NCBI RefSeq assembly: GCF_963666145.1
Contig: NZ_OY762614.1
Location: 3,586,501 to 3,650,500 of the forward strand
Source of the DNA: an uncultured Desulfobacter sp.
GTDB taxonomy: Bacteria > Desulfobacterota > Desulfobacteria > Desulfobacterales > Desulfobacteraceae
Length of the DNA: 64,000 nt
Direction of reading: 5' to 3'
This document shows, in pieces, positions 1 to 8,190 of the stretch. The position numbers were made by a program, and so were the translations under genes. The number at the start of each line of letters is the position of its first letter. Position 1 is the stretch's first letter. The notes beneath the pieces are model-generated. The model had not been told where the DNA came from and made no database searches. It worked only from the letters and a program-made list of their open reading frames with translations.

Positions 1-179
1 ATATTTTGCCGCTCATCGGTTTCCGTAATAAAATTGCTGTGATCTTCTCCTGGCTGTGGAGTTATTTTTCTTTGAGTAAAAACGTACGCCTGATTCTGGG
101 CACCCCCCGGGTTCGGGTTAAGAAAATGATTCAGGGGTTGGACCTGAAAATTGACAGGACTGGCAAATGCGAAAAATGA
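1..179 (+). CDS. C-terminal end of an NDH-2-like NADH dehydrogenase (5' truncated)
   Basis: An open frame enters from the window edge (first full codon at base 3) and ends at TGA 177-179, giving 58 residues. The stretch GFRNKIAV followed by SWLWSYF and then VRLIL resembles the membrane-anchoring C-terminal tail of type II NADH dehydrogenases (FAD-dependent pyridine nucleotide-disulfide oxidoreductases), which pass electrons from NADH to quinone without pumping protons. The catalytic domains lie outside the window, so the assignment rests only on this tail. It appears unrelated to the biotin operon that starts 188 bases downstream behind its own promoter. Confidence 0.55.
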   Translation, partial: ILPLIGFRNKIAVIFSWLWSYFSLSKNVRLILGTPRVRVKKMIQGLDLKIDRTGKCEK

Positions 180-293
180 AGGAGCGGTAAATAAGATAAC
201 GGTTTTTGTCGGTATCGTTGCCCAAGCCGCATGCCGGTCCGAGATCATAGGACTTGCCATGTCTGTTCCCTTACACAGTTTTTGAAAATTTCC

Positions 294-322
294 TTGACGA
301 ATATGTTGTTAACTATTATTTC
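294..322 (+). promoter_or_regulatory. Candidate sigma-70 promoter of the biotin operon
   Basis: TTGACG at 294-299 is followed after 17 bases by TATTTC at 317-322, a good -35 and a weak -10. It lies about 45 bases before the bioD start and is overlapped by the BirA-type operator at 306-338, which is the usual geometry for repression. Assignment is by eye. Confidence 0.4.
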
Positions 323-338
323 TTTCTTCGGTTAACGA
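306..338 (+). promoter_or_regulatory. BirA-type biotin operator
   Basis: Two arms, TTGTTAACT (306-314) and GGTTAACGA (330-338), form an inverted repeat separated by exactly 15 bases; 7 of 9 arm positions are complementary. The arm sequence and 15-base spacing match the known BirA (biotin protein ligase/repressor) boxes upstream of bio genes. It overlaps the promoter and sits 30 bases before bioD, so biotin-loaded BirA would be expected to repress the whole bioD-bioA-symporter-bioB unit. Confidence 0.75.
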
Positions 339-367
339 ATTGTCGGTGAGATTACAGAGGTGGACAG

Positions 368-1108
368 ATGAACGGATTTTTTGTGGCAGGTACAGATACG
401 GACGCAGGCAAAACAATTGTCACTGCTGCGTTGGTGCGTCAACTGCGAATGCACGGCATAGATGCCGTGCCCATGAAAGTGATTCAGACCGGGGGTGGGT
501 ATACCGAAGACGGGTACCCCATTTCCCCGGATTTTGACGTGTATTGCAGTGCTTCATCCTTTATCCGGGATCGGGATGAAATCGAGGATATGGTGCCGCT
601 GTCATTTTCCGCCCCCTGTTCGCCGCATTTAGCGGCCCGGATGGACGGGAGCGTGTGTGAAGTCGGGCCGGTTCTGACGGCGCTGAAAAGATTGTGTGTC
701 ACACATGACCTGGTTATCGCCGAAGGGGTGGGGGGAATCAGTGTTCCCCTGTCGGACACACTTACAAGTCTTGATCTTATAAAAAAAACGGGGCTGCCCG
801 TGATTCTGGTCGTTCGAAACGTTTTAGGATGCGTGAACCATGCCATCAATACCATTCAGGTTTTAAGATCACAGAATATTCAAATCAGGGGGGCAATTAT
901 GACCGAAACAACGCCCCCACAAGATTGCGACGCATTTATTCTTGAGGACAATCCCCGGATTATCAGCAAACTGTGCGGCATTCCCATTTTGGGCAGCTTG
1001 CCTTTTATTCATGGGGTGCCGTTTGGTACGGAATCGTTCTGGTCCGGCCTGGACAGCTGCATGGGCGGTATTGTCGAGTCGCTTTTAAACGGTGTGACGA
1101 ATGAATAG
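368..1108 (+). CDS. bioD: Dethiobiotin synthetase BioD
   Basis: BioD closes the ureido ring of dethiobiotin from 7,8-diaminopelargonic acid, CO2 and ATP, the penultimate step of biotin synthesis, in the cytoplasm. The 246-residue protein starts with the family P-loop GTDTDAGKT (residues 8-16) and has the EGVGG segment near residue 117 typical of the family; the length is normal. The ATG at 368 is preceded by AGAGGTGG. It is the first gene of the operon downstream of the BirA-type operator, and its last 8 bases overlap the start of bioA, indicating translational coupling. Confidence 0.95.
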   Translation: MNGFFVAGTDTDAGKTIVTAALVRQLRMHGIDAVPMKVIQTGGGYTEDGYPISPDFDVYCSASSFIRDRDEIEDMVPLSFSAPCSPHLAARMDGSVCEVGPVLTALKRLCVTHDLVIAEGVGGISVPLSDTLTSLDLIKKTGLPVILVVRNVLGCVNHAINTIQVLRSQNIQIRGAIMTETTPPQDCDAFILEDNPRIISKLCGIPILGSLPFIHGVPFGTESFWSGLDSCMGGIVESLLNGVTNE

Positions 1109-2393
1109 AACCGCCGCATATCTGAACTTTGATAAAAGGCATATCTGGCATCCCTATACCTCCATGACCAATCCGATCAGCGCGTATATGGTTGAACGCG
1201 CGGAAGGGGTGCACATCCACCTTGCCGACGGCAGGGTTTTAACCGACGGCATGTCGTCCTGGTGGGCCGCCATCCACGGGTATAACCACCCAGTGCTGAA
1301 CCAGGCGATTTATGAACAGACCCAGAAGATGAGCCATATCATGTTCGGCGGTTTGACCCATGAACCCGCCTGTACCTTGGCGGAAAAATTAATATCCGTT
1401 GTTCCCCGGGGGCTTGAACATATCTTTTTTTCCGATTCCGGATCCGTTGCGGTTGAGGTGGCCATCAAGATGGCCATTCAGTACCAGCAGGCGCTGGGAA
1501 AGCCCCAAAAAAAGAAACTGCTCACGGTCCGAAAAGGCTATCACGGCGACACCTTTGCCGCCATGGGCGTGTGTGACCCGGTCCAGGGCATGCACAGTCT
1601 GTTCAAAGGCGTACTCCCCGAGGCGATTTTCGCCCGGGCACCCCAATGTGCTTTTTCCCAAAGCTGGGATGAAACAGATACGGCCGAGATCGAATCGCTC
1701 ATGGCCGGGCATCACCAGGAGATTGCCGCGGTCATACTTGAGCCCATTGTCCAGGGGGCAGGGGGGATGCGTTTTTATCATCCCAACTACCTGAAAACGC
1801 TTCGATATTTGTGCCGACAGTATAATGTTTTGCTGATATTTGACGAAATCGCCACAGGGTTCGGGCGCACCGGAAAATTGTTTGCCGCCCAGTGGGCAGA
1901 TGTTTGCCCGGATATCATGTGCATTGGAAAGGCCTTGACCGGGGGCTACATCAGTTTTGCGGCAACCCTTGCAACCTCCCAGGTGGCTAAGGGGATCTCG
2001 TCCGACGGCGGGGTGTTCATGCATGGCCCTACCTATATGGCAAATCCATTGGCCTGCGCCGTTGCAAATGCAAGTCTTGACCTGTTGATGACCGGGGCGT
2101 GGCAAACCCAGGTCGCCGATATCCATGATCTGCTTGCCGAGCATCTTTCACCGGCCCGGACGTTCGCCGGTGTTAAGGATGTGAGGGTGCTTGGGGCAAT
2201 CGGTGTGATCGAACTTGGGGATGCGGTAGATATGCCGGTGATCCAGGAGATGTTCGTCCGGGCCGGTGTCTGGATACGGCCCTTTGGCAGGCTGGTCTAT
2301 ACCATGCCGCCCTATGTCTGCCAAAAAGAGGATGTGGTGAGGATCGCAACAGCCATGTGTGAGGTTATAAAGACGTATTTGGAGAGGAAGTAA
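1101..2393 (+). CDS. bioA: Adenosylmethionine-8-amino-7-oxononanoate aminotransferase BioA
   Basis: A PLP-dependent class III aminotransferase that converts KAPA to 7,8-diaminopelargonic acid, the substrate of BioD. The 430-residue protein carries the WHPYTSM motif (residues 16-22) that distinguishes BioA from other class III enzymes, the PLP-contacting Asp248 in FDEIATGFGRTG, and the Schiff-base Lys277 in GKALTGGY. It overlaps bioD by 8 bases and is followed after 5 bases by the symporter gene, so it lies in one transcript. No bioF, bioC or bioH is present here, so the earlier steps must be encoded elsewhere. Confidence 0.95.
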   Translation: MNRTAAYLNFDKRHIWHPYTSMTNPISAYMVERAEGVHIHLADGRVLTDGMSSWWAAIHGYNHPVLNQAIYEQTQKMSHIMFGGLTHEPACTLAEKLISVVPRGLEHIFFSDSGSVAVEVAIKMAIQYQQALGKPQKKKLLTVRKGYHGDTFAAMGVCDPVQGMHSLFKGVLPEAIFARAPQCAFSQSWDETDTAEIESLMAGHHQEIAAVILEPIVQGAGGMRFYHPNYLKTLRYLCRQYNVLLIFDEIATGFGRTGKLFAAQWADVCPDIMCIGKALTGGYISFAATLATSQVAKGISSDGGVFMHGPTYMANPLACAVANASLDLLMTGAWQTQVADIHDLLAEHLSPARTFAGVKDVRVLGAIGVIELGDAVDMPVIQEMFVRAGVWIRPFGRLVYTMPPYVCQKEDVVRIATAMCEVIKTYLERK

Positions 2394-2398
2394 TTGCG

Positions 2399-3721
2399 AT
2401 GATTTTTTTGATTTTGTATGTTGTGGTGCTCCTGGGATTTGGTTTTTTTGAGTGTAAAAAGATAAAAAATTTTGACGATTTCATTATCTCGGGCAGGACC
2501 CAGAAAACATCGGCCATTGCATATTCCATTCTGGCCACCTGTATCGGCGCCTCGGCAACCTTAGGTGTGATTTCCACAGCCCGGAATATTGGATTCCCCG
2601 CTTTCTGGTGGCTGGGGGCCGGGGCGGTGGGGCTTTTGCTACAGTCTCTTTTTTTATCCCGAAGGGTCAGGGCGGTGGGAGCCTATACATTGCCGGATCT
2701 TACCGAAAAACTGATGGGCCGGGATGCCAGGTTTTTAACGTCCATCATTGTGGTGATCGCCTGGACCGGTATTATTGCCGCGCAATTTGTTGCCGGGGCA
2801 AAACTGCTGTCGGCCTTTGGAAACATTGATCCCAACATTTCCATCACGGTAACGGCCCTGGTGATTGTGGCCTATTCGGCCATGGGTGGGCAGTCGTCGG
2901 TGATGAAAACCGACAGAATTCAATTTGCCCTTTTGGTCGGCGCCCTTGTTTTTACCCTGGTCTATCTTTATGCCGGTCGCCCGGTGCCCCTGGCCGATAT
3001 TCGTTTTGATCTGACCAATGGAGATTTTACCTTTGAAAATCTGGTGTACTATCTGTTGGTCGTCGGCGGCAGTTATTTTGTCTGCCCCTTGCTTTTTTCG
3101 CGAATTCTGACGGCCCGGGATGTCCTTACCGCCCGGCGGGCATCGTTCTTATCGGCCTTGGGGCTTGTTGCAGTCAGTGTTGTCATTACGCTGATCGGGA
3201 TCTGGGCGTCCTTTCATATTGATCCTTCCTACGATAAGGACATCCTTGCATTTATCATCTCCGAAAAATTACCGGCAGCCGGCGGCATAGCCTTATTAAT
3301 CGGCCTTGTCTCCGCAATCATATCCTCGGCCGACACCTGCCTTTTTGCCGTTGCGAGTATCGTTGAATACGATATTCTCAAGCAGGAACGGGTTCAGACC
3401 ACCAGGTTTGTGATTGGCATTATCGGTGTTGCCTCTGCACTTCTTGCCATGAAGAATCCGGATATCATTTCCCTGCTCATCCAGGCATATGCCGTGTTTA
3501 CTGCCGGTGTGGTTCCGCCGGTGGCGGTGGCCTTGATCATGTGGCAAAGGCGCAGTATCCATTCCCACTGGTGCAGCGCGGCCATCATCGTGGGCGGTAT
3601 TTTGGGGCTTGGTGCCAATCTTCTGGGAATGGACATGTTGGCTGTTTGCGGCATGGCAGTTTCCACAGCCCTTTCCATTACCGGACTCTATGTCCCCCAA
3701 AATGAATTTTCACTATCCTAG
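2399..3721 (+). CDS. Sodium:solute symporter (SSS) family protein in the biotin operon
   Basis: A 440-residue, very hydrophobic protein with about 12-13 predicted membrane segments. The N-terminal FDDFIISGRTQ and the following glycine/alanine-rich segment ATCIGASATLG are typical of the sodium:solute symporter superfamily. It starts 5 bases after bioA and ends 8 bases before bioB, with no room for a promoter, so it is co-transcribed with biotin genes under the BirA-type operator. The substrate cannot be read from sequence. The setting suggests uptake of a biotin precursor (for example a pimelate-like acid or a KAPA/DAPA-like amine) or of biotin itself. This is inference; the family also takes up sugars, amino acids, acetate and pantothenate. 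Confidence 0.85.
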   Translation: MIFLILYVVVLLGFGFFECKKIKNFDDFIISGRTQKTSAIAYSILATCIGASATLGVISTARNIGFPAFWWLGAGAVGLLLQSLFLSRRVRAVGAYTLPDLTEKLMGRDARFLTSIIVVIAWTGIIAAQFVAGAKLLSAFGNIDPNISITVTALVIVAYSAMGGQSSVMKTDRIQFALLVGALVFTLVYLYAGRPVPLADIRFDLTNGDFTFENLVYYLLVVGGSYFVCPLLFSRILTARDVLTARRASFLSALGLVAVSVVITLIGIWASFHIDPSYDKDILAFIISEKLPAAGGIALLIGLVSAIISSADTCLFAVASIVEYDILKQERVQTTRFVIGIIGVASALLAMKNPDIISLLIQAYAVFTAGVVPPVAVALIMWQRRSIHSHWCSAAIIVGGILGLGANLLGMDMLAVCGMAVSTALSITGLYVPQNEFSLS

Positions 3722-3729
3722 GAAAAACC

Positions 3730-4710
3730 ATGCAATACACCATTGAATCATATATTGATATCGCAAAAAATATGATTGACGGGCAATGCCCCGGAAATGA
3801 AATTTATCGTCATCTGGCCTTGACCGGGGATAATGATATTTTCGCCTTGATGGCCGGTGCGGATCTTATCCGGGAGGCCTTTTTTAAACGTGACATCCAT
3901 TTATGCGCAATTTGTAATGCAAAATCCGGGATGTGCAGTGAAGATTGTAAATTCTGCGCCCAATCAAAATTTGCTGCCTCGGATATTGACGTCTATCCCC
4001 TGATGCCCAAGGCTGAACTTCAGCAAGGGGCATACGAACTTATGGATACCGCGGTACATCGTTATTCCCTTGTGACCACCGGCAAAGGGTTGGCAGGAAA
4101 CGAGGTGCGGCAGGTGGCGGATGCCCTGGGTGGCCTGCCGTCCAAGGGATTGGACTATTGTGTCTCTTTGGGCATTCTGGAAGATGCGGATATGGATTAT
4201 TTAAAAGCCAGTGGTGTCGGACGTTATCACCATAACCTGGAAACCAGCCGAAGCCATTTTGATGCGGTTTGTACCTCCCACACCTATGACGATCGAGTCG
4301 ATACGATTAAACGGGCGAAAAAGGCCGGCTTGTCGGTCTGCTCCGGCGGCATTTTTGGTGTGGGCGAAAGTATGTCCCAGGTTCTTGAGCTGGCGTTGGA
4401 GTTAAAGGCGCTTGAGGTGGATGCGGTTCCGATTAATTTTCTAACTCCTATACCCGGCACTTTTTTTGAAGGAACAAATAATTTGACGCCGCTGACATGT
4501 CTGAAAATAATATCCATTATGCGGTATGTGCTGCCCGATACGGACATCATCGTCTGCGGCGGAAGAATATCAAATCTAAAAATGCTTCATCCCCTGATTT
4601 TTCAGGCCGGGGCAAACGGCATCATGACAGGCAATTATTTGACCACAAAAGGCAATCAGCTTCAAGCGGACCTTGACATGATCCGTCAGCTGGGATTTAA
4701 ACCCAGTTAA
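3730..4710 (+). CDS. bioB: Biotin synthase BioB
   Basis: A radical SAM enzyme that inserts sulfur into dethiobiotin to give biotin. The 326-residue protein has the BioB form of the 4Fe-4S motif, CSEDCKFCAQ (Cys69, Cys73, Cys76), and downstream family features such as HHNLETS and CSGGIFG(V)GE. The ATG at 3730 lies 8 bases after the symporter stop. Its last 4 bases overlap the 3' end of the convergent chemoreceptor gene. Together with bioD and bioA it completes the last three biotin steps. Confidence 0.96.
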   Translation: MQYTIESYIDIAKNMIDGQCPGNEIYRHLALTGDNDIFALMAGADLIREAFFKRDIHLCAICNAKSGMCSEDCKFCAQSKFAASDIDVYPLMPKAELQQGAYELMDTAVHRYSLVTTGKGLAGNEVRQVADALGGLPSKGLDYCVSLGILEDADMDYLKASGVGRYHHNLETSRSHFDAVCTSHTYDDRVDTIKRAKKAGLSVCSGGIFGVGESMSQVLELALELKALEVDAVPINFLTPIPGTFFEGTNNLTPLTCLKIISIMRYVLPDTDIIVCGGRISNLKMLHPLIFQAGANGIMTGNYLTTKGNQLQADLDMIRQLGFKPS

Positions 4711-6749
4711 TGAAACTTAAATTTGGCGGTCAATTGATTCAATTGCGTTGATAAACTGGATAACTCTGCAGCACTATCATTCACCTGCCGGCTTCCGGTG
4801 TTCACCTCCGCGGCCGATTGGTTTACCTGCTGGATGTCCTGTGTTACTTCAGCGGCAACGCCTGACACCTGGTTCACATTGTCATTGACTTCCTGCATGC
4901 CCAATGCCGCCTGGCTGACGTTATCAGCAATTTCCTGGGTCGTGGCGGATTGTTCCTCAATGGCTGTGGCAACGGTGGATACAATTCCGCTGAGCTCTTC
5001 AATGATTGCACTGATTGATTCAATGGCAGAGAAGGCCTCGTCTGTGGTTTTTTGAACGCCTTCTATTTTGTCCGCGATATCGCTGGTGGCATCCGCTGTC
5101 TGATTTGCAAGGGCTTTGATTTCACTTGCAACCACGGCAAAGCCTTTGCCTGCCTCGCCAGCCCTGGCCGCTTCAATGGTGGCATTTAATGCCAGTAAAT
5201 TGGTTTGTTCAGAAATGTCAGAGATGGTTTCTGTGACTTTAGTTATCTCCGATGCCGCTTGATTCAGGAGGCTCATTTTATCGGAAACGAATTTTGATTT
5301 TTCAACCGCTTCGGCCGTGGTTTGATTCCCTTTTGAGGTATTGGTCGCGATTTCATTAATTGTCGCGGACATCTCTTCTATGGCAGATGCGATGTTTTGG
5401 ATATTCACGGTTGCCTGTTCAGAGGCGGCTGCGACACTATTCATGGTTGTGGCCATCTCTTCGGCCGCGGCGGCAACGTTTTGGGACCGATTTTCAGTCT
5501 CCTTTGAATTGGAAGCCATTTGGGTAGATACATTGGACAGCGACGTCGCTGACGCATCCAATGCGCCGGCGCCGTCGGAGATCTCTTGCAGCGCACCTTT
5601 GAGAGAAACTGCCATCTCATTGATGGATTTTACCATATTTCCGATTTCATCGGCCTGGTCTATTTCTAATGTCCGGGAAAAATCGCCTTGGGCCAGTTTA
5701 TTGGTAAATCCTTCTGTTTCAATGATTGGGCGTGTGATCAACCGGATCAGTATAAAGGATATCGCAATACCGAAAATGATTGCGATCAACGCAATGGAAA
5801 CAATCGTTGAGATGGCGACAGATGCCTTATTATCCATTTCCTCTTTCAACATCTGTTCCTGTTGCAGGATGACTTCTTTGAGTTGGGTGAGCATCGACAT
5901 GATGGATGACAAGGTCGGCTGGGTTTCATTGTGAAAGATCTCTTTTGCCTCATGCTGTCTGCGTTCAAGGGCCATTTCAAGGCTGATGATTTCATTGAAA
6001 GATTTTTCCAATTCATTGTAGGCCGGCGGAATGATTTGATTATACAAGTTTATTTTTTCTTCCATGGTTGCCGCTTGATTAATTTGGATCACAGACGCAT
6101 GAAGCGTCTTGTGCGGCGCTCGAATTTTACCAATGATTGCGGCAAATTCAGGCCACTGGGCGATGATTTTTTGGGCTTCTCCCCCATTGAGCCATTTACC
6201 TAATTCACAGTTTCTGCAATCTGTCTCTACATCAATTTTTGATTGGCTCATGATCGATTTTGAAACGGACTGCATCCATTTTAGATGCAGCGTCAATAGG
6301 TGTTCCAGCTTCAGGCCCAACCCCTCATGCGTTTGAACCCAGGCCTCATTAATCTTCGCGGCGGAATCATGCAGTTTTTTATGGACAGGTACGATATCTT
6401 TTAGGATTTTGGCTATTTCAGGGGATAGTTTTGATATCGTCGCCGCTTCATCGCTTGCCAGAAATTTACCAAAGGGACATTGCTGGTGGTCAAGCTGAAC
6501 GTTCAGTGTCTCATTATTATTAACAAACAATGCTTCAATCTCGTTGGCCCATTTCAGATGACCCAGTTCGATATCCATAAATTTTTCCGTGTACTTTGCC
6601 TCCACAGCAAATTCATGACTATCATGAATAATTTGCGAAATGAGAAAATATGAACTGCCCCCGAGGAATAGAAGAAATAAGAGTAAGATGCTGGTTAATC
6701 CCCATAATTTAGAGCTGATTTTTACATTTTTGAAAAAATTAGAAGACAT
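4707..6749 (-). CDS. Methyl-accepting chemotaxis protein with two extracytoplasmic CZB-like zinc domains
   Basis: A 680-residue membrane chemoreceptor. Order: membrane helix about 15-40; extracytoplasmic region with two successive CZB-like units, the first with His64, Cys91 (CPFGKF), His123 and His127, the second with His155, Cys181 (CELGKW), His213 and His217; membrane helix about 312-337; HAMP; then the signalling coiled coil with hairpin tip QTNLLALNATIEAARAGE. CZB domains bind zinc with three His and one Cys. The ATG at 6749 was chosen because GGGGGAGG lies directly before it; a TTG at 6776 would add nine residues but has no ribosome site. Transcribed convergently to bioB, with no che genes nearby. 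Confidence 0.9.
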   Translation of the reverse strand: MSSNFFKNVKISSKLWGLTSILLLFLLFLGGSSYFLISQIIHDSHEFAVEAKYTEKFMDIELGHLKWANEIEALFVNNNETLNVQLDHQQCPFGKFLASDEAATISKLSPEIAKILKDIVPVHKKLHDSAAKINEAWVQTHEGLGLKLEHLLTLHLKWMQSVSKSIMSQSKIDVETDCRNCELGKWLNGGEAQKIIAQWPEFAAIIGKIRAPHKTLHASVIQINQAATMEEKINLYNQIIPPAYNELEKSFNEIISLEMALERRQHEAKEIFHNETQPTLSSIMSMLTQLKEVILQQEQMLKEEMDNKASVAISTIVSIALIAIIFGIAISFILIRLITRPIIETEGFTNKLAQGDFSRTLEIDQADEIGNMVKSINEMAVSLKGALQEISDGAGALDASATSLSNVSTQMASNSKETENRSQNVAAAAEEMATTMNSVAAASEQATVNIQNIASAIEEMSATINEIATNTSKGNQTTAEAVEKSKFVSDKMSLLNQAASEITKVTETISDISEQTNLLALNATIEAARAGEAGKGFAVVASEIKALANQTADATSDIADKIEGVQKTTDEAFSAIESISAIIEELSGIVSTVATAIEEQSATTQEIADNVSQAALGMQEVNDNVNQVSGVAAEVTQDIQQVNQSAAEVNTGSRQVNDSAAELSSLSTQLNQLTAKFKFH

Positions 6750-6945
6750 CCGCCTCCCCCCCATAAATTTAAACAATTGATAGTTGAGTTTGCTGGTTTT
6801 GGAATTTTCTTTATTGAGCCGTTAAATTGTCATGTTCTATGACTACATGAAACGACGAAAACATTCAATTATTTTTCAACGATTAGGTTGAGCGATTTTA
6901 CGATACTTTTCACATGTCTTATGGGTTGATGGGTATTGATGTAGA

Positions 6946-8190
6946 TCAGCCGATGGCTGTCAACAAAAGGTTTACCGCATTTTCGACGCCGTTTTCTTTG
7001 TTCAGCTTCGTACTGAGTTCGTAGAGTCTTCTGTGCATGGTTTTGTTATTCAGTGTTTTGTTGATAGCGGTTGACATCGTTTGTTCTGTTAGCATCTTTT
7101 TGGACAGGCGTGGCGGTCCCACCTCAAGTTTTTCAAGTCTGTCTGCCCAGAAGACTTGGTCAAAAAAGAAGGGAATGATAATTGATGGAATCCCTGCCCG
7201 GACGGCTGCGCCTGTTGTGCCGGCACCGCCGTGGTGGACCACGGCGGATACCCTGGGAAACAGCCAGGAATGGGGAATACTTTTTGCCACGTATAGATCG
7301 GGGCCGGCTGTTTCGTCGTTAAATGGCGTTTCGCTCCAACCCGTTAAAAGGATCACCCTGTGGCCGGCCTGACGTAATCCATGGACAGTTGTTTTAATGA
7401 TGCTGTCGATATCCGGATCATTCATGGAGCCGAATCCGACGCATACCGGTGCAGGCCCCTGGCTCAAAAAAGCGTGTAAACTTTCAGGCGGTACCCAGTC
7501 CCTGGGGGGATCCATAAACCAGTACCCGGTAATATGCATATTGTCTGACCAGTCGGACGGTTTTGGAAGGATCGAGGCGCTAAACCCATGGAGCACCGGA
7601 ATGTTTTCAGAATATACCTCCTGGAAAAATTCCTGGAACGAGGCTTTTCCTTTCAACTGATCGCTGTTGTTTAAAAAGAGCGTCATGCATGTTTCAACGA
7701 GTCTGTAGCTTGCGGCATTGAGCATTTTGGGAACATGGATGTTGGATGAAATCACAGGGCTTGGGAATACATTGGTCCGTCCCAGGGGTTGAAGGCAGAT
7801 GGGGAATGCTTTGGTGCCTGTTTGCTTGGCAAAATGGTGGGCCGGCAAACTTAACATGTTGTACAGAATCAAATCTGCATCCTGGCAGGCATGGCGGATA
7901 TCTGTGACAATACGCTCAAGAATCGGCGCGATATGCCTTTTTTTAGATCTGAAAAAGTGTATAGGATTCAGTGGTTTGGATGGTTTGATGCTGTCGGGTG
8001 AATTTGATAGAGACTGCCTTAACATGGTTTGGATGGGGAAAAAATTTATGCCTCGTTTCAGAACATCGGCTTTGAAAACAGGGTTGGCGGCAAGGCATAC
8101 CCTGCATCCGGCCTGTTTTAATCCAAGTCCCAGGGCAAGGGGAGGATACGCATCGCCACTGGAACCCAGGGCCACGATTGTAATATTCAT
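6946..8190 (-). CDS. Family 1 glycosyltransferase (RhlB / sterol-glucosyltransferase-like)
   Basis: A 414-residue GT-B fold enzyme of the UDP/dTDP-sugar glycosyltransferase (MGT) type. The N-terminus TIVALGSSGDAYPPLALG and the C-terminal donor-binding region HHGGAGTTGAAVRAG, then PFFFDQVFWADRLE, are diagnostic of the family that glycosylates lipids, sterols and secondary metabolites, including RhlB rhamnosyltransferase. Its start overlaps the end of the NRPS gene by 4 bases (8187-8190), so the two are translationally coupled and it probably glycosylates the NRPS product. Acceptor and sugar are unknown. Confidence 0.88.
   Translation of the reverse strand: MNITIVALGSSGDAYPPLALGLGLKQAGCRVCLAANPVFKADVLKRGINFFPIQTMLRQSLSNSPDSIKPSKPLNPIHFFRSKKRHIAPILERIVTDIRHACQDADLILYNMLSLPAHHFAKQTGTKAFPICLQPLGRTNVFPSPVISSNIHVPKMLNAASYRLVETCMTLFLNNSDQLKGKASFQEFFQEVYSENIPVLHGFSASILPKPSDWSDNMHITGYWFMDPPRDWVPPESLHAFLSQGPAPVCVGFGSMNDPDIDSIIKTTVHGLRQAGHRVILLTGWSETPFNDETAGPDLYVAKSIPHSWLFPRVSAVVHHGGAGTTGAAVRAGIPSIIIPFFFDQVFWADRLEKLEVGPPRLSKKMLTEQTMSTAINKTLNNKTMHRRLYELSTKLNKENGVENAVNLLLTAIG

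Noticed and set aside
1389..2144. Antisense open frame of 251 codons opposite bioA
   Set aside because: bioA is certain on the plus strand; the minus-strand reading is His/Gly/Cys-rich and resembles nothing.
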